This document shows, piece by piece, positions 8,021 through 18,200 of a DNA stretch of 64,000 nt (positions within the stretch are counted from its first letter, which is position 1; each line of letters begins with the position of its first letter). The notes beneath the pieces are model-generated. The model was not told the DNA's origin and searched no databases. It saw nothing but the letters and a program-made list of their open reading frames with translations. A program made the position numbers and the translations under genes. The stretch is from Centipeda infelix ATCC 43532 (GTDB lineage: Bacteria > Bacillota > Negativicutes > Selenomonadales > Selenomonadaceae). The stretch spans positions 301,274 through 365,273 of the forward strand of contig NZ_JH376800.1 of assembly GCF_000234095.1 (NCBI RefSeq). The letters are read 5' to 3'.

Positions 8021-9283
8021 ATGATTGGGATCAAGAATGTCATTGCGATCATCTGTGGGGGCGGTCCCGCGCCCGGCATCAACAGTGTCATCTCCGCTGT
8101 CGTCAGCGAGGCAACGCGCCATGGCTGGGACGTGCTCGGCATCTACGATGGCTTCTCCCGGCTTGCACGCGGCGAGAAGAACTATGTCCGTCTCGAGCCC
8201 GCAAACATCAGCCGTATTCATTTGACGGGCGGCTGCATCCTTAAAATGTCGCGCTTCAACCCAACGAAGAAGGAATCCGACCTCCGCACGGTGGTCGAGA
8301 CCCTTACCGAGCTCGGCGTGACCCATGTCGTCACCATTGGCGGCGACGACACGGCATTCAGCTCCATGGCGGTCTCCGAGTATGCCCGCAAGATGGGGCG
8401 CACGATCAACGTCGTTCACGTCCCAAAGACCATTGACAACGATCTGCCGCTGCCCGAGGGCGTTCCCACATTCGGCTTTGAGACGGCACGTGCATTTGGT
8501 ACGATGGAAATCGAGAACCTCATGGAGGACGCGAGCACGACGAACAACCGCTGGTACTTCACCATTGCAATGGGACGTACGGCGGGGCATCTCGCACTCG
8601 GCATGGGACGCAGTGCGGGCGCGGCGATCACGGTCATCCCAGAGGAGTTCGCACAGGACAAGATCCCACTGCAGCAGGTCGTCGACGTGATTGTCGGTTC
8701 GATTGTGAAGCGCTACCTCACGGGGCGCAACTATGGTGTCGCCGTCATCGCCGAGGGTGTCATTGAGAAAATTGCCGAGGAGGATTTTGCAAAGCTTGGC
8801 AACGTTGTCACGGACGAGCACGGGCACATTCGCTACAGTGAGCTTGACTTTGGCGAGATCCTCAAGCAGGCAGTGCTCGCGGAGACGAAGAAGCTCGGCA
8901 TTACCATCACCGTCATCGACAAGGAGATCGGCTACGAGCTGCGCTGCACCGCACCGATTGCGTACGATATCGACTACTGCCGTTCGCTCGGCTATTCGGC
9001 TGTGAAGTTCCTCATGAGCGGCGACTCGGGCGCGATCATCACGATCCAGGACAATCAGGCTGTGCCGATGCGTTTCGATGAGATCCGCGATCCCGAGACG
9101 GGCAAGACGAAGGTGCGCAAGGTCAACATCAACTCTGTGCATTACCGCATTGCACGCGGCTTCATGATGCGCCTCGAAAAGGGCGATCTCGAGGATCCGG
9201 GACTTGCAAACGCCTACCGCATGACGCACGAAGAGTTCAAGGAGCGTTACTCCTACCTCTTTGACGGAGATGCGGCGGAGTAA
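8021..9283 (+). CDS. 6-phosphofructokinase, PPi-dependent type
   Basis: Phosphorylates fructose 6-phosphate to fructose 1,6-bisphosphate. The 420-residue protein carries the nucleotide-site loop ICGGGPAPGINSVI and the marker residues of pyrophosphate-using enzymes: GGDDT (ATP enzymes have GGDGS/T) and PKTIDND (ATP enzymes have PGTIDND), where the second Asp and the Lys block the ATP alpha-phosphate site. MGRTAGHLALG follows as expected. The use of PPi is inferred from these established markers. GAGGAGG stands before the ATG. It is monocistronic: a terminator follows at 9302-9330 and a tRNA operon begins after it. Confidence 0.92.
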   Translation: MIGIKNVIAIICGGGPAPGINSVISAVVSEATRHGWDVLGIYDGFSRLARGEKNYVRLEPANISRIHLTGGCILKMSRFNPTKKESDLRTVVETLTELGVTHVVTIGGDDTAFSSMAVSEYARKMGRTINVVHVPKTIDNDLPLPEGVPTFGFETARAFGTMEIENLMEDASTTNNRWYFTIAMGRTAGHLALGMGRSAGAAITVIPEEFAQDKIPLQQVVDVIVGSIVKRYLTGRNYGVAVIAEGVIEKIAEEDFAKLGNVVTDEHGHIRYSELDFGEILKQAVLAETKKLGITITVIDKEIGYELRCTAPIAYDIDYCRSLGYSAVKFLMSGDSGAIITIQDNQAVPMRFDEIRDPETGKTKVRKVNINSVHYRIARGFMMRLEKGDLEDPGLANAYRMTHEEFKERYSYLFDGDAAE

Positions 9284-9301
9284 CACAATAGAGAGAAAGT
9301 G

Positions 9302-9330
9302 ATGGAGCAGAAAATTTCTGCTCCATTTTA
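9302..9330 (+). terminator. Intrinsic terminator after phosphofructokinase
   Basis: Palindrome ATGGAGCAGAAA-A-TTTCTGCTCCAT followed by TTTA, 18 bases after the stop codon. Confidence 0.8.
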
Positions 9331-9341
9331 CATTTTGGGTA

Positions 9342-9370
9342 TTGACGAGCTGTTCCCTTTGCCGTATAAT
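9342..9370 (+). promoter_or_regulatory. Strong promoter of the tRNA operon
   Basis: TTGACG (9342-9347), 17-base spacer, perfect TATAAT (9365-9370), about 33 bases before the first tRNA, as expected for a stable-RNA promoter. Confidence 0.85.
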
Positions 9371-9403
9371 ACCGTATTGTTAGCGCAACACGCAAGCGAT
9401 AAT

Positions 9404-9479
<76 letters not shown>

Positions 9480-9495
9480 ATTGCATAGCTTCCAT

Positions 9496-9581
9496 GGGTA
9501 GGTGGCCGAGTGGTTAAAGGCAACAGACTGTAAATCTGTCATCTTCGGATTACGATGGTTCGAATCCATCCCTGCCCACCA
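9496..9581 (+). tRNA. tRNA-Tyr (GTA)
   Basis: Class II tRNA of 86 nt: acceptor GGGTAGG/CCTGCCC, anticodon stem ACAGA/TCTGT around CTGTAAA, long variable arm (CATCTTCGGATTACG), T-loop TTCGAAT and encoded CCA. Confidence 0.95.
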
Positions 9582-9587
9582 CCATAT

Positions 9588-9663
<76 letters not shown>

Positions 9664-9672
9664 AGTCTGTGC

Positions 9673-9748
9673 GCTGGTGTAGCTCAGTCGGCAGAGCGTA
9701 TCCTTGGTAAGGATAAGGTCACCAGTTCAATCCTGGTCATCAGCTCCA
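9673..9748 (+). tRNA. tRNA-Thr (GGT)
   Basis: Acceptor GCTGGTG/CATCAGC (one G-T pair), anticodon stem TATCC/GGATA around TTGGTAA, giving anticodon GGT; encoded CCA. Confidence 0.95.
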
Positions 9749-9754
9749 TATAAC

Positions 9755-9831
9755 GGCGGCATAGCTCAGTTGGCTAGAGCATGCGGTTCATACCCGCAGT
9801 GTCCGGAGTTCAAATCTCTGTGCCGCCACCA
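9755..9831 (+). tRNA. Elongator tRNA-Met (CAT)
   Basis: Acceptor GGCGGCA/TGCCGCC fully paired, anticodon stem TGCGG/CCGCA around TTCATAC. The paired position 1-72 excludes an initiator. A lysidine-modified tRNA-Ile2 also reads CAT, but the body matches elongator Met better. Confidence 0.9.
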
Positions 9832-9842
9832 TTTTGAATGTT

Positions 9843-9865
9843 ACCCCCGCTTCGGGGGTTCTTTT
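9843..9865 (+). terminator. Intrinsic terminator of the tRNA operon
   Basis: ACCCCCG-CTT-CGGGGGT stem followed by TCTTTT, 12 bases after the last tRNA. Confidence 0.85.
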
Positions 9866-9897
9866 ATGCTTCTTAGAGAAAATGCTTTCACAATGCG

Positions 9898-9926
9898 TTG
9901 ACAGCGTTTTCTAAGTATGATACATT
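9898..9926 (+). promoter_or_regulatory. Promoter of the rpmG-secE-nusG-rpl operon
   Basis: Perfect TTGACA (9898-9903), 17-base spacer, TACATT (9921-9926) with an upstream TG (extended -10). Confidence 0.75.
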
Positions 9927-9971
9927 GGTAAGAGTGATTTCACAAAAACTGATTGAGGAGAGTTGATATTC

Positions 9972-10121
9972 ATGCGCAACAACATTACGCTTGAGTGCAC
10001 GGAGTGCCATAGCCGCAACTATCGCACGAACAAGAACAAGAAGAACAACCCGGACCGTCTTGAGTTCAGCAAGTTCTGCAAGTTCTGCCGCAAGCATACG
10101 CCGCACAAAGAGACGAAGTAA
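9972..10121 (+). CDS. rpmG: 50S ribosomal protein L33 (zinc form)
   Basis: 49-residue ribosomal protein beginning [17 protein letters not shown]. Two Cys pairs (CTEC and CKFC) make the zinc-ribbon C+ form. GGAGAG lies before the ATG. Position immediately before secE and nusG matches the usual Firmicute order, although tuf, which often precedes rpmG, is absent here and tRNAs take its place. Confidence 0.95.
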   Translation: MRNNITLECTECHSRNYRTNKNKKNNPDRLEFSKFCKFCRKHTPHKETK

Positions 10122-10133
10122 GCGTTCTCTGTC

Positions 10134-10319
10134 ATGGGAAAAATAGTCAAATTCCTGCGGGAAGTTGTCGCAGAGATGAAGAAGGTCTCATGGTCGACGC
10201 AGCGCGAGCTTGCGACCTATACGGGGGTCGTCGGCATCGCTATTGTTGTCGTCTGCGCCCTGATCTGGATCTGTGACACGATTTTTGCGCGTGTCTTTCA
10301 GGTCATACTGCATTACTAG
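10134..10319 (+). CDS. secE: Preprotein translocase subunit SecE
   Basis: 61-residue single-span membrane subunit of the SecYEG channel, the short form typical of Firmicutes. The amphipathic helix FLREVVAEMKKVSWSTQREL carries the conserved K-V-S/T-W-P/S motif, followed by one hydrophobic helix (VVGIAIVVVCALIWI). It sits 12 bases after rpmG and 14 before nusG. No strong Shine-Dalgarno is visible, so its translation may depend on rpmG. Confidence 0.95.
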   Translation: MGKIVKFLREVVAEMKKVSWSTQRELATYTGVVGIAIVVVCALIWICDTIFARVFQVILHY

Positions 10320-10333
10320 ACCGGGAGAACGAT

Positions 10334-10885
10334 ATGGCAGATAAGGAAGAACTCTATCTCAGGCAGGCAAACCCGCATCGGGCATGGTATGTCATCCACA
10401 CCTATTCGGGCTACGAGAACAAGGTCAAGGCGAACCTTGAGCGGCTCATGCACACAGCGAGCATGAGCGAGATGATCTTCAACGTCGTTGTTCCCGTCGA
10501 GAATGAGATCGAGATGAAGGACGGCAAGGAAAAGGTCGTCCCGCGCAAGGTGTTCCCAGGCTATGTTCTGGTTGACATGATTGTTGATGAGCACTCGTGG
10601 TACGTCGTTCGCAACACAACGGGCGTCACGGGCTTTGTCGGCTCGGAGAAGCATCCGATCCCACTGACGGCGGAGGAGGCGGAGCGTATCCTCTCGGGCT
10701 GCGTCGGTGGAGCGCCGAAGCGGCGTACGAAGGTAAACGTCGGGGATACGGTACGCATCGCCTCGGGCGCGTTCGAGGACTATGCGGGTAAGATCACTTC
10801 TATTGACTCGTCGGGACTGCGCGTACAGGTCGACGTGGAGGGAACTCCGCTCGATGTCGAAATCGATCAGGTCGAACTGATTTGA
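10334..10885 (+). CDS. nusG: Transcription termination/antitermination protein NusG
   Basis: 183-residue NusG. The N-terminal NGN domain has WYVIHTYSGYENKVKANLE and VFPGYVLVDM, which contact the RNA polymerase clamp; a C-terminal KOW domain (VGDTVRIASGAFEDYAGKI) links to Rho or ribosomal S10. Spacing to secE (14 bases) and to rplK (33 bases) supports one transcript. Confidence 0.97.
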   Translation: MADKEELYLRQANPHRAWYVIHTYSGYENKVKANLERLMHTASMSEMIFNVVVPVENEIEMKDGKEKVVPRKVFPGYVLVDMIVDEHSWYVVRNTTGVTGFVGSEKHPIPLTAEEAERILSGCVGGAPKRRTKVNVGDTVRIASGAFEDYAGKITSIDSSGLRVQVDVEGTPLDVEIDQVELI

Positions 10886-10918
10886 ACATAATACACACCG
10901 AAAGGAGGTGATGTGTCG

Positions 10919-11344
10919 ATGGCAAAGAAGGTTGCGCGTGTCGTAAAACTGCAGGTTCCTGCGGGTAAGGCGACACCGGCTCCTCCGGTAGGCCCTGCGC
11001 TTGGTCAGGCGGGCGTGAACATCATGGCGTTCGTCAAGGACTTCAATGAGCGCACGGCAAAACAGGCGGGGCTCATCATTCCGGTTGAGATCACAGTTTT
11101 TGAGGATCGTTCCTTTACCTTTATCACGAAGACCCCTCCAGCAGCAGTTCTGTTGAAGAAGGCGGCGGGCATTGAGAAGGCATCGGGCGAGCCGAACAAG
11201 ACGAAGGTCGCGAAGCTCCCGCGCTCGAAGGCACGTGAGATCGCCGAGTCCAAGATGCCGGATCTGAACGCCGCATCGATCGAGGCGGCGACATCCATGA
11301 TCGAGGGCACCGCCCGCAGCATGGGAATCGAGATCACAGACTAA
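10919..11344 (+). CDS. rplK: 50S ribosomal protein L11
   Basis: 141-residue L11, part of the GTPase-associated centre with 23S rRNA. It has the N-terminal hinge [20 protein letters not shown] and the C-terminal RNA-binding domain ([18 protein letters not shown]). A GTG six bases upstream is in frame, but AAAGGAGGTG (10901-10910) is best spaced for the ATG at 10919, giving the universal [12 protein letters not shown] start. Confidence 0.97.
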   Translation: MAKKVARVVKLQVPAGKATPAPPVGPALGQAGVNIMAFVKDFNERTAKQAGLIIPVEITVFEDRSFTFITKTPPAAVLLKKAAGIEKASGEPNKTKVAKLPRSKAREIAESKMPDLNAASIEAATSMIEGTARSMGIEITD

Positions 11345-11399
11345 GTCTGTGGCACAGTGGAAGGGCATACGCCCGCTATGACCACGAAGGGAGTTATTC

Positions 11400-12083
11400 A
11401 TGGCAAAGTTTGGTAAGAAATACCAAGACGCTGCGAAGCTCATCGAGAGCGGCAAGCTCTACGCTTCGCAGGAGGCGATGGAGCTCGTAAAGAAGACGGC
11501 AACCGCCAAATTCGACGAGACCATCGAACTGCATGTGCGCCTCGGCGTCGATCCGAAGTATGCGGATCAGCAGGTGCGCGGTGCACTTGTCCTGCCGAAC
11601 GGCACGGGCAAGACTCAGCGCGTTCTCGTCTTCGCTAAGGGCGAAAAGGTCGCAGAGGCGGAGGCCGCCGGTGCGGACTTCGTTGGCTCGGATGAGATCG
11701 TGCAGAAGATCCAGGGCGGCTGGCTCGACTTCGATGTCGCCGTCGCAACGCCCGACATGATGGGCACGGTCGGTCGTCTCGGTAAGGTGCTTGGTCCCCG
11801 TGGACTCATGCCGAACCCGAAGCTCGGCACGGTCACGATGGATCTCAAGAAGGCGATTGGCGAGATCAAGGCTGGACAGGTGGAGTACCGCACGGACAAG
11901 GCGGGCAACGTCCATGTCCCCATCGGCAAGGCGTCGTTTGACGCGGATAAGCTCCGCGAGAACTACCAGGCAGTCATCGATACGCTTATCCGTGTGAAGC
12001 CGGCAGCGGCAAAGGGGCAGTACATCCGCTCCATCACGGTTGTTGCGACGATGGGACCTGCCGTCCCCGTTGCGCTCAGCTAA
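11400..12083 (+). CDS. rplA: 50S ribosomal protein L1
   Basis: 227-residue L1, the stalk protein that helps eject deacylated tRNA. Signature blocks include [21 protein letters not shown]-type and the RNA-contact region [22 protein letters not shown] lies before the ATG. It is followed by the L10 leader rather than directly by rplJ. Confidence 0.97.
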   Translation: MAKFGKKYQDAAKLIESGKLYASQEAMELVKKTATAKFDETIELHVRLGVDPKYADQQVRGALVLPNGTGKTQRVLVFAKGEKVAEAEAAGADFVGSDEIVQKIQGGWLDFDVAVATPDMMGTVGRLGKVLGPRGLMPNPKLGTVTMDLKKAIGEIKAGQVEYRTDKAGNVHVPIGKASFDADKLRENYQAVIDTLIRVKPAAAKGQYIRSITVVATMGPAVPVALS

Positions 12084-12099
12084 TCAGCGCATACGGAAT

Positions 12100-12213
12100 T
12101 TCCCCGGGCTGTAGACAGCAGGTTTGCGAAAGCATCTAACGACAATGTCGCCTGCCGAGGCCGGACGTGAATTTGAACATTCATCTCCGGCAGTAGAGCA
12201 GCCGGAGATTTTT
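12100..12213 (+). promoter_or_regulatory. L10 leader (ribosomal protein autoregulatory RNA) with terminator hairpin
   Basis: The leader before rplJ contains the conserved kink-turn core of the Firmicute L10 leader: CTGTAGACAGCAGG ... CCTGCCGAGG. It is followed by a strong hairpin (ATCTCCGGC / GCCGGAGAT) ending in TTTTT at 12183-12213. In this family the L10(L12)4 complex binds the RNA and favours termination, so excess protein shuts off rplJ-rplL. The remaining 160 bases to rplJ hold a weaker hairpin near 12235-12256. Confidence 0.8.
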
Positions 12214-12375
12214 CATTCGAAAGAATAAGAGCCGTCCAGATTGGTGTGGATTTTTGTTTGAGCAAGGAGGAACACCGGACGCGCAGTTAAGCCCTGCGTG
12301 GAGGATGTTCCGACGCGGCGAGAACAGAAGGACGTGCCAAGATGAACGGCGACAAGAAAGGAGGGAAATGATTAC

Positions 12376-12912
12376 ATGGCAGATCACAAGAAAGAAGTCA
12401 TCGTCGAGAAGCTGAAAGAGCAGCTCTCCTCGGCGAAGGGCTCGGTCTTTACCACCTACAAAGGTCTTACGGTCGCACAGGATACGGAGCTCCGTCGTGA
12501 GCTGCGTGCTGCGGGCGTTTCCTATCATGTTGTGAAAAACACGATGCTGCGGCGCGCAGCTGATGCACTCGGACTTGAGGGGCTTGACCCGCATCTTGAG
12601 GGCACGACAGCATTTGCGTTCTCGGCAGAGGATGCGGTCGCTCCGGCGAAGGTCATCTGTGACTACATCAAGAAGAACAAGCTTGACGATAAGGGCATTC
12701 TGTCCGTTAAGGTTGGTACTGTTGAGGGCAAGGTGATCGAGGCGAACGAGGTGCAGGCGCTTGCGTCGCTCCCGTCGCGCGAAGAGCTTATCGCAAAGCT
12801 CATGGGCAGCATGAATGCGCCGATCTCGAATACGGTGAACGTGCTTCAGGGCGTTATCCGCAATGCCGTCTATGTGCTTGATGCAGTGCGTGCGCAGAAG
12901 GCATCCGCATAA
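12376..12912 (+). CDS. rplJ: 50S ribosomal protein L10
   Basis: 178-residue L10, base of the L7/L12 stalk. The N-terminal RNA-binding region has SAKGSVFTTYKGLTVAQDTE and YHVVKNTMLRRA; the C-terminal helix that docks L12 dimers is MNAPISNTVNVLQGVIRNAV. AGGAGGG precedes the ATG, and the upstream leader mediates autoregulation. Confidence 0.97.
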   Translation: MADHKKEVIVEKLKEQLSSAKGSVFTTYKGLTVAQDTELRRELRAAGVSYHVVKNTMLRRAADALGLEGLDPHLEGTTAFAFSAEDAVAPAKVICDYIKKNKLDDKGILSVKVGTVEGKVIEANEVQALASLPSREELIAKLMGSMNAPISNTVNVLQGVIRNAVYVLDAVRAQKASA

Positions 12913-12951
12913 GAAAATAAATAAGAAATTACATTATTTTGGAGGTATATC

Positions 12952-13326
12952 ATGAACAAGGATCAGATTCTGGAAGCTATTGAGAACATGACTGTTCTCG
13001 AACTCTCCGAGCTCGTCAAGGCTATGGAGGAGAAGTTCGGTGTCAGCGCTGCTGCACCGGTTGCTGTTGCTGCGGTCGGCGGTGCTGCTCCGGCTGCTGC
13101 AGGCGGTGAGGAGAAGACGGAGTTCACAGTTGTTCTTGCAGCTGCAGGCGACAAGAAGATCAACGTCATCAAGGCTGTCCGTGAGGCAACGGGACTCGGC
13201 CTGAAGGAAGCGAAGGAGCTCGTTGACGGCGCACCGAAGCCGGTCAAGGAGAACGTTGGCAAGGCTGAGGCTGAGGAGCTCAAGAAGAAGCTTGAAGAGG
13301 CCGGCGCAACGGTCGAGCTGAAGTAA
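12952..13326 (+). CDS. rplL: 50S ribosomal protein L7/L12
   Basis: 124-residue stalk protein recruiting translational GTPases. It shows the N-terminal dimerisation helix, an Ala/Pro-rich hinge ([18 protein letters not shown]) and the C-terminal domain [25 protein letters not shown] precedes the ATG. A terminator follows at once, and the next gene is a secretion transporter rather than rpoB. Confidence 0.97.
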   Translation: MNKDQILEAIENMTVLELSELVKAMEEKFGVSAAAPVAVAAVGGAAPAAAGGEEKTEFTVVLAAAGDKKINVIKAVREATGLGLKEAKELVDGAPKPVKENVGKAEAEELKKKLEEAGATVELK

Positions 13327-13350
13327 TTCAGACGAAACTGATTTTGAGAA

Positions 13351-13385
13351 ACCGCTTTCCCATATGGGGAAGCGGTGTTTATTTG
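13351..13385 (+). terminator. Intrinsic terminator of the ribosomal protein operon
   Basis: ACCGCTTTCCC / GGGGAAGCGGT stem around an ATAT loop, followed by GTTTATTT, 24 bases after rplL. It ends the operon where rpoB would normally continue. Confidence 0.8.
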
Positions 13386-13541
13386 CCGCGAATGAGGAAG
13401 TACATAGATACATTAGAATTGTGAAATTCATGCAAAAAGAACAGATGAATCTAGGAATAAGGTCATATATATGTTAAGATGAAAAAACAAATAAACGATA
13501 ACAACATTGGGATAATAGTAAAATCATGTGTGGAGGCGTTG

Positions 13542-15176
13542 ATGAAAAAGTATCAGATGAGGAATGGAGCGGGCATGCAGCGTGTTGGAAAACATACGGC
13601 GCGTGTCTTTCTTGTCTCCTGCTTGGCAATGTCTGCCTGTGCATCTCCTGCCTTTGCTGCAGCGGCGGGCGTGACCGCCGAGCAGCGCATATGGGTTGCA
13701 CGCTATACGTTCTCGGGAGAGAATCCCTTGACGGCGGCGGAACTGGAAGATGTGCTTGCAGCGCACAGACATAAGGACGCAACACTCGCGGAACTTGAGG
13801 CACAGGCGGATGAGCTCACAAAGCATCTGCGCTCGAAGGGATATTTTGTCGCATTTGCCTATCTTGCGCCACAGGACTTTAAGGACGGTGTTGTGGACTT
13901 CACGATTGTTCCGGGACACTACGATCAGATCATTGTGAACAACGAGTCCTATCTCAAGGAGGAGGCGATCCGACGCGAGATCGGTATTTCTTCCGGTGAG
14001 ATTGTGAAAAAAAGTACACTCAATCGAGGTGTTTGGCTGACAAATGACCTTTCGCGCGTGGAGGCAAATACACAGCTGAAGGCGGGCAGCCGGCAGGGGA
14101 CGACGGATCTCATCGTCAACGTGAAGAACAAGGGACATCGTACATGGGGCTATATCGGCATCGATAACGGGGGCTACCGCTATACGGGACGCTATCAATA
14201 CAGTGCATTCGTCAACTATGCCAGCCCCGCGCGCGAGGGAGATCTGCTCTCTGTCGGCGGTGTTATGTCGAACGGCGGCATGTGGTCGGGGTCCGCTTCC
14301 TACTCAACACCGATTGCAAAGCAGGGGGAACGAATTGGTATCAGCTATGCCCGTTCGCATTATACGCTTGGCGGTGCATTTGAGGCACTTGACTATACAG
14401 GGACGGCGGAGACGCTGAGCGTACACTGGCAGCATAATTTCAAGCGCAGCCGTGATGTGAATATCTACGGAACCATTCGTCTCGACCTCAAAAGTCTCGA
14501 AGATGAGGCAAAGGGAATGGCGTACAGCAATCCAAAGAGTGCGAAGAACTGGGTGTTTGGTGTGAACGGCGACAGTTTGGATCGTTTTTGGACGGGTGGA
14601 AAAAACACGTTTGCACTGAACTATACGCACGGTGATCTCTCCATTGACGACGAGATGCAGCGTTTGTATGATGCTGCAACGGCGCAAACGGCAGGTCAAT
14701 TCGGCAAGTGGAACCTCGAACTTACACGGCTGCAGCACGTCAGTGAGCGCGTTTCTCTCTATCTGAGTTATCAGCGGCAGTGGGCGACGAAGAATCTGGA
14801 CTCCTCAGAGAAAATGTCACTCGGCGGACCGAACGGCGTACGCGCCTACCCCGTCGGCGAGGCATCGGGGGATGACGGCTGGCGCTGGACATCAGAGCTG
14901 CGCTGGAACCTGCCGACGCGTGAGGGCGATGACAATGTATGGCAGCTGATTGCATTCGCCGATGGCGGTCATGTGAATCTCTATCACAACAAGCTGCCGG
15001 GCTACACAGGTGTTGCAGGACGCAGCCTTTACGGTGCAGGTGTGGGCGTGAACTGGAGCAATCAGGCAAATTGGGTGGCACGCGCGTACTATGCGTGGAA
15101 GATCGGCTCTGAGAAGGCAGTCTCAGATACGGATCGCAGCGGTCGCTTCTGGTTTCAGATTTATAAATTCTTCTGA
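13542..15176 (+). CDS. TpsB outer-membrane transporter (FhaC/ShlB family), two-partner secretion
   Basis: Outer-membrane beta-barrel that exports the TpsA exoprotein encoded 42 bases downstream. About 544 residues from the chosen ATG, which has GGAGG five bases before it; a longer frame from 13479 lacks such a site. A signal peptide (RVFLVSCLAMSACASPAFA) is followed by a POTRA region (YTFSGENPLTAAELEDVL ... LRSKGYFVAFAYL ... VVDFTIVPG) and a C-terminal barrel. LGGPNGVRAYP is the conserved L6-loop motif of the TpsB/Omp85 superfamily, and the protein ends in Phe as barrels do. A single-POTRA-like N-terminus appears shorter than the usual two-POTRA form; this is worth modelling. Confidence 0.92.
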   Translation: MKKYQMRNGAGMQRVGKHTARVFLVSCLAMSACASPAFAAAAGVTAEQRIWVARYTFSGENPLTAAELEDVLAAHRHKDATLAELEAQADELTKHLRSKGYFVAFAYLAPQDFKDGVVDFTIVPGHYDQIIVNNESYLKEEAIRREIGISSGEIVKKSTLNRGVWLTNDLSRVEANTQLKAGSRQGTTDLIVNVKNKGHRTWGYIGIDNGGYRYTGRYQYSAFVNYASPAREGDLLSVGGVMSNGGMWSGSASYSTPIAKQGERIGISYARSHYTLGGAFEALDYTGTAETLSVHWQHNFKRSRDVNIYGTIRLDLKSLEDEAKGMAYSNPKSAKNWVFGVNGDSLDRFWTGGKNTFALNYTHGDLSIDDEMQRLYDAATAQTAGQFGKWNLELTRLQHVSERVSLYLSYQRQWATKNLDSSEKMSLGGPNGVRAYPVGEASGDDGWRWTSELRWNLPTREGDDNVWQLIAFADGGHVNLYHNKLPGYTGVAGRSLYGAGVGVNWSNQANWVARAYYAWKIGSEKAVSDTDRSGRFWFQIYKFF

Positions 15177-15218
15177 TGATGTTATAACAACTGTAGGGTT
15201 TATCGAAGGGGTATCAAT

Positions 15219-18200
15219 ATGAGCATGATGAGAAAACAGCGGCGTGGGCGGATGCGCCGCAGTCTGCGCGGCGGTATCGGCATCCTTGCGGCGGGTGCAT
15301 TGATGATGGGCGGCATGAATCACGCGCTGGCACTGCCGCAGGGCGGACAGGTTGCGGCAGGTGCAGCAGACATTGCCGCATCGCAGGCGGAGATGGCGAT
15401 TCATCAGGCAACGCAGAATGCCGTCATCAACTGGAACTCGTTCAACATCGGCGCGGGCGAGCGCGTTAATATCTATCAGCCGAATGCCCAGGCGGCACTG
15501 CTGAACCGTGTACTCGGGGGGAATCCCTCCGAGATCTTCGGCACGCTCTCGGCGAACGGTCGCGTCTTTCTCGTCAACCCTGCGGGTGTGCTCTTTGCAC
15601 CCGGTGCACAGGTAGATGCGGGTTCGATTGTCGCCTCTACGATGAACATTACGAATGCGGACTTTATGGCGGGCAAATACGCCTTTGTTGGCACGCCGTC
15701 CGATGGAAAAATCATCAACCGTGCCTCTCTTATTGCAAAAAATGAGGGAACGGTCGCCCTGCTCGGCAAGAATGTCGTGAACGAGGGGGTTATTGTTGCG
15801 CGTAAGGGCGCAGCGGTACTCGCGGCGGGCGAAGCCGTGTCGCTCGACTTCAACGGCGACGGTAAAGTCTCGGTCGTCCCGACGAAGGCGGCGATGGAGC
15901 AGGCGGTTACGAACAAAGGTCTCGTCGAAGCCGACGGGGGCCTCGTTTTCATGTCTGCAGCGACGGGTGATGCACTGACGCGCTCGGCGGTCAATCAGGA
16001 GGGTATCGTGCGTGCCGCAAGCCTTGACGGCAAGGCGGGCGCGATCCGCATGACGGCGAACGACGTGCGCCTTGCGGCGGGCAGCGTGACGGACGTGAGC
16101 GGCGCGAAAGCCGGCACGGTTGAGATCGGCGGCGGCTGGCAGGGCACGGGCGACCTCGCGCACGCACAGAATGTCACGATCGAGCGCGGCGCGGCTCTGC
16201 GTGCCGATGCGACGGCAGCGGATGCCGCGGGCGGCACGGTCGCCGTATGGTCGGACGCTAAGACGGCGTTCGCGGGCGAGATCACGGCACGCGGCAAGGG
16301 CACAGGTGCGGGCGGCGCGGTCGAGACTTCGGGTGCGAAGGTGCAGATTACAGGTGCAGTCAACGCCTCATCCGAAGCGGGCAAGGCGGGCGAGTGGCTG
16401 ATCGATCCCGGCGATATTGAGGTCAAGACGCGTGCGGCGGGTGATCCTGAAGCCGGCTCTCAGGCGGACGTACAGACCGTCACAAATTCGCTGAACGGCG
16501 GCACATCTGTAACCATTCAGACGGCGAACCTCACGGGGCCAAACGACAACTCCATCACCGTATCGGATGCCATCAACAAGACGGCGGGCGGCGACGCGAC
16601 CCTTTCCCTGAAAGCAACGGGCAGTGTCAACATCAATGCCGACATCACGTCGACGGCGGGCAAGCTCAATGTGGACATCACCTCCGATACAAACCACCGT
16701 GCAGGCGGCAGCGTCAGTGTTGCGACCGGAAAGAATATCAAGACGCTCGGCGGCAATGTCAAGATCGGCGGCGGTCTTGTTGAGAATGGCGTCGGCTTTG
16801 CCAATTCACAGAGCGCGGGCGAGGCGGGCATCACACTCAACGGTGTCACGATTGACACAACGGACGGCACCACGGCGAGCGGCAATGTCGAACTTGCAGG
16901 CAGCACGACAGCGAACGCGGCGGGCGTATCGCTTACGGGCGCGACGATCACGGCGGGCGCGGGCAAGGTCACGCTCGTCGGCAAATCCACGGGCGGCGGC
17001 AAGGGCATCGCTCTCGGCGGGAACATCACGACGCGCTCGGTCGAACTGCGCACGGATTCCATCGATCTCTCGGGCACGATCACGGGCGACGGTGATCCCG
17101 CAGGTACGGCGAAGGTCTGGACGCTTTCGGATGGGAAGACCATCAACTTTGGCACAGGCACGGGCGGACTTGACCTCGCAGGCGATACGTTCACGAGCAC
17201 GGGAAAGATTCGGAACTTCAAGAAGAATACGGTCGGCGACGCCGCGAAAAAGGCGAATATCATCGCAAACGGCGTGACGGCGGACGAAGATCTGGAAATG
17301 TATACGGGTGCAGGCACGCTGACGGTCAGCGGCGCGGTGAATATCGCTTCGACGCACGCACTGACGCTTGGCTCGAAAAACGCCATCACGGGCGCGGGTG
17401 TCATCACGACGGACATGGCCGTGCTTGAGGCGGCGGATGCAGCCGTGAATCTCACGGGCGCGAACGCCGTCAAGAAGCTCGACGGCAAGGCGAAGGCGCT
17501 GACACTCAAGAACGGCGGCGATCTCAAGGTCGGCGAAGATACGGGGCTTGTGACGACGAACGGTGCGGACGTCGAAGTGACGGCGGGCGATCTCACGGTC
17601 GGCGCACACGGCATCACGAACGGCGCGGGCGCGATGAAGCTCAAGGCGAGCGGCACGCTCAAGCTCGATGCGAATGCTGAGGTCAAATCGACGGGCGCGG
17701 CGGCGACATCACTCGAAGCGGCGACGGTCAATTTCGACACGGCGAGCAAGGTATCGACAGCAGGCGGTACGATCAATGTCAAGACGGATGCGCTGACGCT
17801 TCCTTCGGGAGCGCAGGGCACTCTTTCGAGTGCAAACGGCGCGGTTACGGTCGAGACAAGGACGGCGGGCAAGACGATGTCCGTCGGTTCTTCGAGTGCC
17901 GATGTTCACATGAATGACCTCAATTTCATCAACTCGGGCACGGGCGAAATCCAGATCGGCAATGCGTCTACGGGCAACGTCGAGATCGGCACAGCCGATG
18001 TCAAAGCACCGCTGACGGTGGAATCGGGCGCAACGCTCAAGTTCTCGGGAACGCTCTCGAATACGGGCAATAAGAACACGACGTTCAAGGCGAACGCCGT
18101 GGACTTTGCTGCGGGCGCAAACCTCGCGGCGGGCACGGGCACGATGAAGATGGTGACGGACAGCGTCACGAACTGGAACAATGTCACGTTCGCTGATACG

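Noticed and set aside
7907-9286. 459-residue minus-strand frame opposite phosphofructokinase
   Set aside because: Shadow of the coding strand; no family features and no promoter.
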